DNA of 64,000 bases from the NCBI GenBank assembly GCA_963771655.1, contig CAVYUG010000005.1:1-64000 (forward strand), written 5' to 3'. Below the pieces are notes generated by a model. It made no database searches and was not told where the DNA came from. It saw nothing but the letters and a program-made list of their open reading frames with translations. Below, one piece after another: positions 15,785 through 22,591 of this stretch. The stretch is from JAWVFM01 sp963771655 (lineage in GTDB: Bacteria; Actinomycetota; Thermoleophilia; Solirubrobacterales; 70-9). Each line of letters starts with the position of its first letter. Position 1 is the stretch's first letter. The translations under genes were made by a program, and so were the position numbers.

Positions 15785-17215
15785 CTAGGGGCCGTTGCTC
15801 AGCGTGCGGATGCCACCGATGGTGCCGAGGTACGCGGTGCCGGTCGGTCCGAGCGCGATGCCGGCGTAGTTGTTGTTCGCCAGCAGGCCGTCACCCGCCG
15901 GCACCGTGAAGGCGGTCTTTCCCGTCCGGGCGTTGATTCCGGCCCAGGACCACGCCCGGTCGGTCGGCCCGAGCCCGGCGGTCTGGGTGTAGGTGTAGAC
16001 CAGGCCCGTCTTGGTCGAGAGCTTCGGCACCACCGATGGAGCGGCCACCGCGGTGTTCGTCCAGACCTTCTTGCAGCCGCGAAGGTCCCTGTCGACGTCG
16101 ACTCGAGCGAAGCCCGGCGTCGTGAGCGCGCCGGCCGTCGAGGCGTCGAAGGGGTCGACGTAGCCGTAGTTGTTCTCGACGATCAGCGACCGGCCAGAGC
16201 CGATGATCGCGTTCTCGGTGGCGCTGGCGCCCTTGCCGAACACAGGTGCCTCGCAGACCACGCGCTTCTGCCCGCGTCTGAGCTTGGTGCGGGTGCGGTA
16301 CACGACGACGTTCATCGGGTCGGCGTTGTCGGTGATCGCGACGAGACCGCGCGCCATGATCGTCGGCGTCGTGCCCGAGCCGGCGTCGACCTGGCTCGGC
16401 TTGTGGATGCCCGAGTTCTTGTACTTCGCCTGCCAGGCGATCCGGGGCTTGCCCCTCCGGTTGGCGGTGAACTTGTACATCCGCTTGTCGGAGACGATGT
16501 AGATGCCGTCCCTACCGATCGCGAACGAGTTCTCGATCTCCTCGCCGGTCTTGAAGACCTTGATCTTCCCGTTCTTTGGGTCGAGCGTCCCCACCTTGCC
16601 GTCGGCCTTGGTCACGAACCAGACGAGCCCGTTGAAGTCTCGCAGCGCCGAGGTGATCCGCTCGTTGCCCGTGACCGCCTTGGTCAGGTTGTAGTCCCTG
16701 TTGAGCTTGAAGCTCGTGCCGCCGCCCTTCTCGGAGAGGACGAAGAGGTGGTTCGTCTTGGTCGCGCTCCAGACGCGGTCCCTGTTGTCGAGGAAGAAGT
16801 AGCCGCCGCCGGTGAAGTTCTGGTACTCGGGCGTGTTCGGGGGCGTCGGCCCACCCGCCGGAAGGGTGTATGAGGCGAGCACCGTCAGCGTCTTGGGATC
16901 GATCAGACGCAGCGTGGGCGGGGCGATCAGCGATGGGCAGACGCTGACGATCCGGCCCCGCTTGTCGAACGTGAGCGAGCCGCAGAGCGAGGGCGGGAGC
17001 ATGCCCAGGGCCGTCACCAGGCTCGACCCGCTCGGGCCCCCGCGAGCGTAGGCGTCGGTCATCCACGTGTCGTTGTGGATGTTGTTGTTCGGGTTGGCGG
17101 CGAAGTAGGGGTTCTGGGGCGCGTTCGGCGGCGGAATGGGTGCGGCGGCGGACGCGGTCGCGGGGATCAGGAGAGCGAGCCCGACCAGGGCGAGAATGTG
17201 AAACCAGCGTCCCAT
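15785..17215 (-). CDS. Secreted beta-propeller-like protein, 476 aa
   Basis: Sec signal peptide at 1-24 (ILALVGLALLIPATASAAA). The mature protein has repeated blade-like units such as NRDRVWSATKTNHLFVLSE, FNGLVWFVTKADGKVGTLD and GRDGIYIVSDKRMYKFTAN, alternating with LDPKNGKIKVFK strands, as expected for a WD/NHL/PQQ-like propeller. An EY-rich stretch near GTTPTIMARGLVAITDNADPM may be a ligand-binding face. No catalytic motif identified. It resembles in architecture the broken NHL-type gene at 54765-56754. Confidence 0.72.
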   Translation of the reverse strand: MGRWFHILALVGLALLIPATASAAAPIPPPNAPQNPYFAANPNNNIHNDTWMTDAYARGGPSGSSLVTALGMLPPSLCGSLTFDKRGRIVSVCPSLIAPPTLRLIDPKTLTVLASYTLPAGGPTPPNTPEYQNFTGGGYFFLDNRDRVWSATKTNHLFVLSEKGGGTSFKLNRDYNLTKAVTGNERITSALRDFNGLVWFVTKADGKVGTLDPKNGKIKVFKTGEEIENSFAIGRDGIYIVSDKRMYKFTANRRGKPRIAWQAKYKNSGIHKPSQVDAGSGTTPTIMARGLVAITDNADPMNVVVYRTRTKLRRGQKRVVCEAPVFGKGASATENAIIGSGRSLIVENNYGYVDPFDASTAGALTTPGFARVDVDRDLRGCKKVWTNTAVAAPSVVPKLSTKTGLVYTYTQTAGLGPTDRAWSWAGINARTGKTAFTVPAGDGLLANNNYAGIALGPTGTAYLGTIGGIRTLSNGP

Positions 17216-17256
17216 CCGCGTGAGGGCCGGAGCCTACACCCGCGCTGAAGCCGGCC

Positions 17257-17415
17257 TCAAACCGCCTTCTCGTCCTCGCCGGCCAGCGACGTCTTGAGCT
17301 CGCGCGCGCCGCGGCCGATCGATCGGCCGACCTCCGGGATGCGCTTCGGCCCGAAGACGAGAAGCGCGATGATCACCACGACGATGATCTCGAGCGGTCC
17401 CACGTTCGGAATCAT
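17257..17415 (-). CDS. tatA: TatA/TatE twin-arginine translocase subunit (52 aa)
   Basis: Short gene not obvious by length alone. Translation from the ATG at 17415 gives MIPNVGPLEIIVVVII, then ALLVFGPKRIPEVGRSIG, an amphipathic helix (RGARELKTSL) and an acidic end. The hydrophobic helix, the FGP hinge and the amphipathic helix are the hallmarks of TatA. It overlaps the 123-aa gene as ATGA and lies in the same transcription unit as a protein with a Tat signal (19158-19433) and a DUF4331 protein. A dedicated pore subunit for that cargo is likely (inference). tatC is not in the window. Confidence 0.9.
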   Translation of the reverse strand: MIPNVGPLEIIVVVIIALLVFGPKRIPEVGRSIGRGARELKTSLAGEDEKAV

Positions 17416-17783
17416 CCGGTCCTCCAATCCAGCTCGGTGATCTCGCCGGCTTCGACCGCGACGTGGCGGGCGCGGGGCTCGTCGCCCACCCAGAGGTCGT
17501 ATCGACCCGCGCTCAAACCGTCATAGAGCAGCGTGAACGACGACCTCCCGCCGACCGGGCGGTCCAGCACCTGCTTGTGTGCGCCGGTCCGCGCCTCGCC
17601 CTCCCTGCTGATCTCCACCTCGACCCCGTGCATCTCGGGGTCGGTGCGGACGATGAGCGCGCCGACGGCCCCCCCGATGTCGATGGCCACGTGCTCGGGG
17701 TGAGTGCGCGCCGCGTAGTCGGGGTGATGGTGGTGGGCCTCGCGCTCGCCGACCAGCGGCGCCGCCGGGGTCGCGGCGCTCAT
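17412..17783 (-). CDS. Conserved hypothetical protein, 123 aa, DUF4331-linked
   Basis: No family recognised. There is a His-rich N-terminus (EAHHHHPDYA), then an alternating-strand region (HVAIDIGGAVGALIVR, GVEVEISREG, SSFTLLYDGLSAGRYDLWV) that looks like an all-beta, Ig- or cupredoxin-like domain. It has no signal peptide. The four-base overlaps on both sides, with DUF4331 upstream and tatA downstream, tie it to this Tat locus. The HHHH could bind metal. Confidence 0.65.
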   Translation of the reverse strand: MSAATPAAPLVGEREAHHHHPDYAARTHPEHVAIDIGGAVGALIVRTDPEMHGVEVEISREGEARTGAHKQVLDRPVGGRSSFTLLYDGLSAGRYDLWVGDEPRARHVAVEAGEITELDWRTG

Positions 17784-19153
17784 GCCGCGACGCCTGTGCT
17801 GTAACCGTCGTGAGGCGTCCCCAGGTACGGGAACGTCGCCTGGTAGCGGTCGGCGCCCGGCGTCAGGCCCTGGGTCACCTGCGAGGCGGCCGCGTCGGGC
17901 GTGTAGCTCGGGTCGACCAGCGGGATCGTGAGCCCGGCGATCGCGCGGAGCTCGACGTTCACGATGTCGTCGAACACCCGTCGCCCGTTCGGGAACCCGG
18001 CGGCGTCACCGGCGATGAGGCCGAGCGGGTTCGGGTTGGACGTCGTCGGTGGAATCGCCACGTTCAGGCGCAGCATGTCCGCGTAGGTGGTTCCGGTGCT
18101 GTTCTGGAAGCCGGGCACGACGCCCCTCGGGATGCCGGTCAGGAGGATCGCCACCAGGTCGGCGCGTGGCTTCTCGTACGCGGCCAGCTTGGGGAAGACC
18201 CCCGGGTAGAGGACCGGCAAGAGCTTCGCCAGCTCCGGTTGCCGGACGTTCTTCAGGAACTTCTTGTCCTGGGCCGGCATGAGCGCGTTCCAGTAGTCCT
18301 TGTCCCCCAGCGGCACCACGACCTCGTTGAAGAGGGGGTTGCCGAGGCGGGAGACCTGGACCCACGGGCCCGATTCCGAGATCTCGCCCCTCGCCCTGTC
18401 GATCACGCGCGTCTTGCGCCTGCTCGCGGCGCCCCAGATCCCCAGCACGGCCTTCGCCGCCATTGGATCGGCCGGGGCCGAGCCGTCGCGGGTGAGCTTG
18501 CGGATGGGGATCCGGATCGCGATCGTGTGCACGTTCAGGGTGGCGGTCGCGTCGATCGCCATCGTCGGGGAGGTCGCGATCAGGTGCAGGTTCTGCAGGG
18601 GCCGCAGGTCGCCGAGGTCGAAGATCGACCCGAGGTCGACGAAGAACCCCTCGTTGCGCTGGCCGGCGAAGACCGAGCCGCCTCCGCGGAGGCCGTGCAC
18701 CGCCGCCGACGCGAGCGAGCTGTAGGCCGGCGTCGAGCGCGGCCCGATGTTGCAGGGCGGGCAGGCCAGGTTCTTGCCGATGGTCTTCGGCTTGCCCTTG
18801 CCCTCGACGACCGCGACGTCGTAGAACTGGCGCTTGTTCCAGTTCTTCGAGCCGATGCTCTCGATCGGCCCGGTGTTGTAGAGGAACGTGTCCTCGTTGC
18901 GGAGGACGGTCTTGAAGCGGAACCGGTACTCGATGTTCGGCAGCCCGTCGCCGTCGTTGTCGATGTAGATCGAGTAGCGCACGTCGTCGCCGAACTCGAA
19001 GAAGTTCGGGCCGCCGGGCGGATCCTCGAGGGGGATGTAGTTGGTGATGATCGTGACCGTGTCGGGCTTGTCGGGGCTCACGAACGCGTAGGTGTCCGTG
19101 TTGTCGGCTACCGGGTCCTGACTGATCTCAGGCGCTTCTCGGTGGGATGACAT
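17780..19153 (-). CDS. DUF4331 family protein
   Basis: 457 aa. The start MSSHREAPEISQDPVADNTDTYAFVSPD is the diagnostic N-terminus of DUF4331 proteins, followed by a TVTIITNYIPLEDPPGGP block and the Asp/Asn-rich YIDNDGDGLPN segment. Function of the family is unknown. No own signal peptide is seen, yet the adjacent small gene has a Tat signal, so export by hitchhiking with that partner is possible (inference). Good ribosome-binding site (AAGGAG) before the ATG at 19153. Followed by the 123-aa protein and tatA. Confidence 0.85.
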   Translation of the reverse strand: MSSHREAPEISQDPVADNTDTYAFVSPDKPDTVTIITNYIPLEDPPGGPNFFEFGDDVRYSIYIDNDGDGLPNIEYRFRFKTVLRNEDTFLYNTGPIESIGSKNWNKRQFYDVAVVEGKGKPKTIGKNLACPPCNIGPRSTPAYSSLASAAVHGLRGGGSVFAGQRNEGFFVDLGSIFDLGDLRPLQNLHLIATSPTMAIDATATLNVHTIAIRIPIRKLTRDGSAPADPMAAKAVLGIWGAASRRKTRVIDRARGEISESGPWVQVSRLGNPLFNEVVVPLGDKDYWNALMPAQDKKFLKNVRQPELAKLLPVLYPGVFPKLAAYEKPRADLVAILLTGIPRGVVPGFQNSTGTTYADMLRLNVAIPPTTSNPNPLGLIAGDAAGFPNGRRVFDDIVNVELRAIAGLTIPLVDPSYTPDAAASQVTQGLTPGADRYQATFPYLGTPHDGYSTGVAA

Positions 19154-19157
19154 TCGG

Positions 19158-19433
19158 CTACTCCTTGCTCTTCGGCGCGGCCTTCATGAGCCGCTTGACA
19201 AGTGACTTGTCGCGGTAGGTGAGCTCGCTGGTTCCCGCCATCACGGTCACCTCGCCGCGCTCTGCGTCGCGAACCACGGCCACGACCGCCTCCTCGGGCG
19301 GGGGTCCCGATGGGTCGGCGACCTCGCCACCCTCCATCGCCGCCTGGGCGACGCTCGGCGCCGCGGCGATTGCCGCCGTGCCCGCCGCCGCTCCGGCCGT
19401 CCCCAAGAGCCTTCGCCGGCTCACGCTCTCCAT
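19158..19433 (-). CDS. Small Tat-exported protein (91 aa)
   Basis: The ATG at 19433 follows AAAGGAG on the complement. The N-terminus MESVSRRRLLGTAGAAAG is a clear twin-arginine signal (S-R-R-R-L-L-G), with an Ala-rich h-region and a probable cut after AQA near residue 31. The mature part is about 60 residues with a short beta region (VMAGTSELTYRDKSL) and a Lys-rich end. It is the first gene of the Tat/DUF4331 unit, four bases before DUF4331. An in-frame upstream start exists but would bury the signal. Possibly the export-carrying subunit of a complex. Confidence 0.75.
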   Translation of the reverse strand: MESVSRRRLLGTAGAAAGTAAIAAAPSVAQAAMEGGEVADPSGPPPEEAVVAVVRDAERGEVTVMAGTSELTYRDKSLVKRLMKAAPKSKE

Positions 19434-19548
19434 CTGAGACTCCTTTCCAGCGCCGGCCCCACGCCGGCTGCTCGCCCTTCCCCTACGGGCGATGGCCGAG
19501 GCCGGATCACGGAACACTCGCACGGGCGAACCTGCTTGGCTTCGGTTG

Positions 19549-19854
19549 ATGGCCGAGGCCCCCGACCGTGCACGCGTCGAGGCGACGCTCGCTACGCCCG
19601 TCCACGACGGCGAGCGCTACGCGCCGTTCGGCGAGTTGAGCGCGGCTCAGGTCAGGGCCCAGGCCGATCGCATCGGCGAGGCCGGCAGCTGGGGACCGCT
19701 GCAGCGCGCGGCCGCCGTGGCGCGCGAGTGGGGGCGCCTGGCGGACGCGATGGAGGAAGCCGGCGCGGCCCGGGTTTCGGAGCTCGGCCCCGCGGCCGCC
19801 GTCGACTGGGCCGAGCGGACCTGGGTCATTCCCCCCGCGGAGGGAATGATCTGA
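19549..19854 (+). CDS. Conserved hypothetical protein, 101 aa
   Basis: No recognised family. Mostly helical and Ala/Glu-rich: ELSAAQVRAQADRIGEAGSW, LQRAAAVAREWGRLADAMEE. The start was placed at ATG 19549 because the conserved-looking helical region begins there; an in-frame ATG at 19492 would add 19 low-complexity residues. Convergent with the Fur-family gene, separated by 9 bases, with a stem-loop overlapping its end. Confidence 0.5.
   Translation: MAEAPDRARVEATLATPVHDGERYAPFGELSAAQVRAQADRIGEAGSWGPLQRAAAVAREWGRLADAMEEAGAARVSELGPAAAVDWAERTWVIPPAEGMI
19826..19849. terminator. Stem-loop between convergent hypothetical gene and fur-family gene
   Basis: Perfect 8-bp inverted repeat TCATTCCC / GGGAATGA with an 8-base GC-rich loop, lying across the 3' end of the plus-strand gene and 15 bases from the end of the minus-strand regulator gene. 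It could end transcription in both directions. No T-run. Confidence 0.45.
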
Positions 19855-19863
19855 GAGCCGGCG

Positions 19864-20088
19864 TCAGGCCTCGGTCGCGGGGGAATGCTGGTGCTCGTGG
19901 CTGTCCTCGAGCCCCTTCTCGTGAGCGTGCGGGTGGGAATGGATGAGGTCGCCGTGACTGTGCTCGTGCTCGTGCTCGGTGTGCTCGTGGTCATGGCTCG
20001 TGTGCGCGTGCGAGTGCGTCTCGCCATCGTGAGCGTGCTCATGGCTGTGCGGTTGGGAGTGGGAGTGGCCGGAGCCCTCATCGCTCAT
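19864..20088 (-). CDS. In-frame internal start: 74-aa His-rich metal-binding protein
   Basis: Nested in the same frame as the Fur-family gene. ATG 20088 is preceded by AAAAGGAGGCACCACG, a near-ideal ribosome-binding site 7-8 bases upstream. The product is 74 aa with 23 His in HxH and HxHxH runs plus Asp/Glu, and no predicted fold. It resembles Hpn-like or SlyD-tail nickel/zinc buffers. Two products from one gene (full fusion and free tail) are inferred from the Shine-Dalgarno position; the tail may equally be a separate gene whose upstream stop was lost. Confidence 0.55.
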   Translation of the reverse strand: MSDEGSGHSHSQPHSHEHAHDGETHSHAHTSHDHEHTEHEHEHSHGDLIHSHPHAHEKGLEDSHEHQHSPATEA

Positions 20089-20577
20089 CGTGGTGCCTCC
20101 TTTTCTTGACTCTGCCTCGGGCGCCCGCGCGCAGTCCGGGCATAGGCCGGTGATCGGGAAGTGCGTGAAGCGCGCCTCGTAGCCAAAGCGCTCACGGATG
20201 TCCGCGCGAATCGAATCGAGGCGGCTCGGTTCGACGCTCAGTACCCGGTTGCAGCGCTCGCAAGCGAGGAACTCGCGCTCGCCGCGGCCGACAAGCGAGT
20301 AGAGGCCGGGCCCGTGCCCGAGATGGACGTGGCGGACGACCCCCATCGCCTCGAGCCGCTCGAGATTCCGGTAGACCGAGCTGACCTCGAACGTCGTCCC
20401 CCTGTGAGCGATCTGGCCCGCGATCCTCTCCGCCGAAACTGGGCCGTCCGCCGCGAACAGCTCCTCCAGCACGAGGCGCCGCGCCATCGACAGCCGGCCT
20501 CCCTCGGATCGGATCGCCGCCGCGACGTCGTCGACGCTCCCGAAGCTGAGAGGGGCCGTCCGAGGCGACTCGGTCAT
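19864..20577 (-). CDS. Fur-family metalloregulator with a 74-residue histidine-rich tail
   Basis: 237 aa. Residues 1-155 are a Fur/Zur/Nur-type repressor. The winged helix includes TTFEVSSVYRNLERLEAMGVV. The metal sites include the H83-x-H85-x2-H88 region, His139, and the two structural CxxC pairs C106/C109 and C146/C149. The last 74 residues contain 23 histidines, which is not part of normal Fur proteins. That tail begins with an internal ATG (20088) preceded by AAAAGGAGG, so it is probably also made as a separate protein. Context (NiCoT permease upstream, hydrogenase locus) favours nickel as the ligand, that is a Nur-like role; zinc is the alternative. Confidence 0.85.
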   Translation of the reverse strand: MTESPRTAPLSFGSVDDVAAAIRSEGGRLSMARRLVLEELFAADGPVSAERIAGQIAHRGTTFEVSSVYRNLERLEAMGVVRHVHLGHGPGLYSLVGRGEREFLACERCNRVLSVEPSRLDSIRADIRERFGYEARFTHFPITGLCPDCARAPEAESRKGGTTMSDEGSGHSHSQPHSHEHAHDGETHSHAHTSHDHEHTEHEHEHSHGDLIHSHPHAHEKGLEDSHEHQHSPATEA

Positions 20578-20590
20578 CGCCTCGGTGACG

Positions 20591-21712
20591 TTACCCCTTC
20601 ACCCTGGCGGACCACTTCTCCTCTATGCGCCCGAGCCGCCAGACGGCGAGGGCAATGGCCCACGTGACCGCGAACAGCGCGACGATGGCGTACCCGACGT
20701 AGTTCAGGTCGAGGGTCGAGAAGGTCTGCCAGGGCTCGCCCGTCAGGTTGAGCTTGTCGGCCAGCACCGAGAGCAGCTCGACGGCGCCGATCACGAGCGC
20801 GACCACCACCGACAGCGACGTGATCGTGATGTTGTAGAAGACCTTCCGCACCGGCTTGGCGAAGGCCCAGCCATAGGCGAAGTTCATGAACGCCCCGTCG
20901 ATGGTGTCGAGCAGCGACATTCCGGCGGCGAACAGGATCGGCAGGCAGAGGACCGCGTAGATCGGCAGTCCACCCGCCGCGGCGACCCCCGCGGTCGCTA
21001 GGAGGGCGATCTCCGTCGCGGTGTCGAAGCCGAGGCCGAACAGCAGCCCCACGAGATACATCTGCGAGGGCCTTCGCACGGCGCTCGTCGTTCGCCTGTA
21101 GAAGCGGTTCATGAACCCGCGGTTGTTGAGCTCCACCTCGAGCTCGGCCTCGCTGTAATGACCCTGCCGCATGCGCAGGAAGATCCGGACGATGCTGACC
21201 AGAACGAGCAGGTTCAGCACGCCGATGATCATCAGGAACGTCCCCGAGACGGTCGGGCCGATCACTCCGGTGGCCTCGTGGAGGGCGGAGCCGTGGTCGC
21301 TCACCGCGCCGCTGAGACCGCGGACCCCGGCCGCGAAGAGCGCCGCGAGGGCGAAGACGATCGTCGAGTGCCCGAGCGAGAAGAAGAAGCCGACGCTCAC
21401 GGGCCGCTGGCCGTCGGTCATGAGCTTTCGGGTGGTGTTGTCGATCGCGCCGATGTGGTCGGCGTCGAAGGCGTGGCGCATGCCGAGCGTATAGGCGGTG
21501 ATGCCGATGCCGACGGTGAACCCCCCGGCGCTGCCGAGGCTGAAGTGGTGCGGCGCGACGACCGCGAACAGAAGGAAGAAGCCGATCGCGTGCAGGCCGA
21601 GGATCACCGCGCCCATCCAGCCGACGGTCCTCCACTGCTCGCGCGTCAGGCCGCCGCGGATCCGCTGCCACCGCGAGGGACGCCCCGCGAGCGGAATGCG
21701 GGCTGCCTCCAT
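20591..21712 (-). CDS. nicT: NiCoT-family nickel/cobalt permease
   Basis: 373-aa membrane permease with about eight helices. Signature motifs of the HoxN/NixA/NhlF family are present: RHAFDADHIGAIDN in helix II, the LGHSTIVF block, and LGFDTATEI. The family takes up Ni2+ (and sometimes Co2+) at low external concentrations. It lies between the FNT gene and the Fur-family gene in the hydrogenase locus and so should supply nickel for the active site. Its own promoter region (21713-21814) has two 12-base direct repeats over a plausible sigma-70 promoter, indicating separate metal control. Confidence 0.92.
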   Translation of the reverse strand: MEAARIPLAGRPSRWQRIRGGLTREQWRTVGWMGAVILGLHAIGFFLLFAVVAPHHFSLGSAGGFTVGIGITAYTLGMRHAFDADHIGAIDNTTRKLMTDGQRPVSVGFFFSLGHSTIVFALAALFAAGVRGLSGAVSDHGSALHEATGVIGPTVSGTFLMIIGVLNLLVLVSIVRIFLRMRQGHYSEAELEVELNNRGFMNRFYRRTTSAVRRPSQMYLVGLLFGLGFDTATEIALLATAGVAAAGGLPIYAVLCLPILFAAGMSLLDTIDGAFMNFAYGWAFAKPVRKVFYNITITSLSVVVALVIGAVELLSVLADKLNLTGEPWQTFSTLDLNYVGYAIVALFAVTWAIALAVWRLGRIEEKWSARVKG

Positions 21713-21770
21713 GTCTTCGTACCTCCTCCTCCGCGGCCGCAGGCTCCGGTGCCTGCGAGCTCTTTGACCT

Positions 21771-21809
21771 TATTGCTTACGGCCCGCTATTGCAAGCGGA
21801 TCACAATAG
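21771..21809 (-). promoter_or_regulatory. Candidate promoter and metal-regulator operator of the nickel permease gene
   Basis: On the minus strand: TTGCAA, 17 bases, TAAGGT, a reasonable -35/-10 pair. The same stretch contains direct repeats CCGCTTGCAATA and CCGTAAGCAATA 17 bases apart (21788-21799 and 21771-21782), and a CTATTG-N11-CAATAG inverted repeat (21787-21809). TTGCAA half-sites are a feature of the Streptomyces Nur box. Binding by the adjacent Fur-family protein is inference. Confidence 0.5.
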
Positions 21810-21814
21810 ATCGC

Positions 21815-22582
21815 TCAGTCGTCCTCGGCGCGGACCTGGCCGTAGTTGAGGAGGCTCACGATGAGGATGCCCCCGACGACGTTTCCGAGCGTCGCCGTGG
21901 CGAGCCAGCCAATCCCATCTGCGAACCCTGTCGAGCCCTGGATCATCGACGCGAAGACCTCGATCGAGGTCGCCACGCAGTGATCAAAGGCGCCGAGCCC
22001 GACGACGAACGCGAGCGCCCAAATCGTCGCCACCTGCGCGATCGCGTTCTCCGTGGCCTCGACGAGCCAGGCGATGAGGGCGAGCAGCCACCCCGCGACG
22101 ACGGCCTTCCAGAAGACGGTCGAGAAGGACGCCACCGCCGCCGAGCCGTTGGCGGTGAGCTCGTGGCTCGTGGTGGCGTCGAGGGCAGCGCCCTTGATCA
22201 TGAGCACTGCGAATGCCACGGAGCCGACGATGTTGGTCGCGTAGACGATCGCCCAGAGCCGGGCGGTCCCTCTGAGCGCGGACGGGCGGTTCAGGCTCAG
22301 GACCACCGGATAGAGCGTGTTCTCGGTGAAGAGCTGCGCACGACCGAGGATGACCGCAACGAAGCCCACGGGGTACACCAGCGCCGCGACGAACGCAGCC
22401 GACGACGTGGTTCCCAAGCTCGCGGTCGCGAGGGCGGCTGCCAGCGGCGTCGCGCCGATGGTGAAGCCCGCGAACAGGCCGGAGAACGCGAGACTGGAGC
22501 TCGGCCGGTCGAGCTCGTCAGCGGCGTCCTGCCGGACGCGGTCGTAGATGTCGTGCGCGCTCGGGCGAGACGGCTCGGTGAT
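21815..22582 (-). CDS. Formate/nitrite transporter (FNT) family channel, start codon unclear
   Basis: About 255 aa FNT/FocA-type pentameric channel with six helices. The characteristic N-terminal amphipathic region (SAHDIYDRVRQDAADELDRP), the AGFTIGATPLAAALATASLG helix and the cavity loop AFDHCVATSIEVFASM are visible. The reading frame is open right after the hypF TAG (22592-22594) and is the same frame as hypF, but no ATG, GTG or TTG occurs until TTG 22417, which would delete helix 1. An ATC at 22582 gives the expected N-terminus. Options: an ATC start coupled to hypF, stop readthrough, or a base error. Substrate unknown: formate, nitrite, hydrosulphide or ammonium channels are all in the family. 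Confidence 0.75.
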   Translation of the reverse strand: MTEPSRPSAHDIYDRVRQDAADELDRPSSSLAFSGLFAGFTIGATPLAAALATASLGTTSSAAFVAALVYPVGFVAVILGRAQLFTENTLYPVVLSLNRPSALRGTARLWAIVYATNIVGSVAFAVLMIKGAALDATTSHELTANGSAAVASFSTVFWKAVVAGWLLALIAWLVEATENAIAQVATIWALAFVVGLGAFDHCVATSIEVFASMIQGSTGFADGIGWLATATLGNVVGGILIVSLLNYGQVRAEDD

Positions 22583-22591
22583 GCCGGGGGG

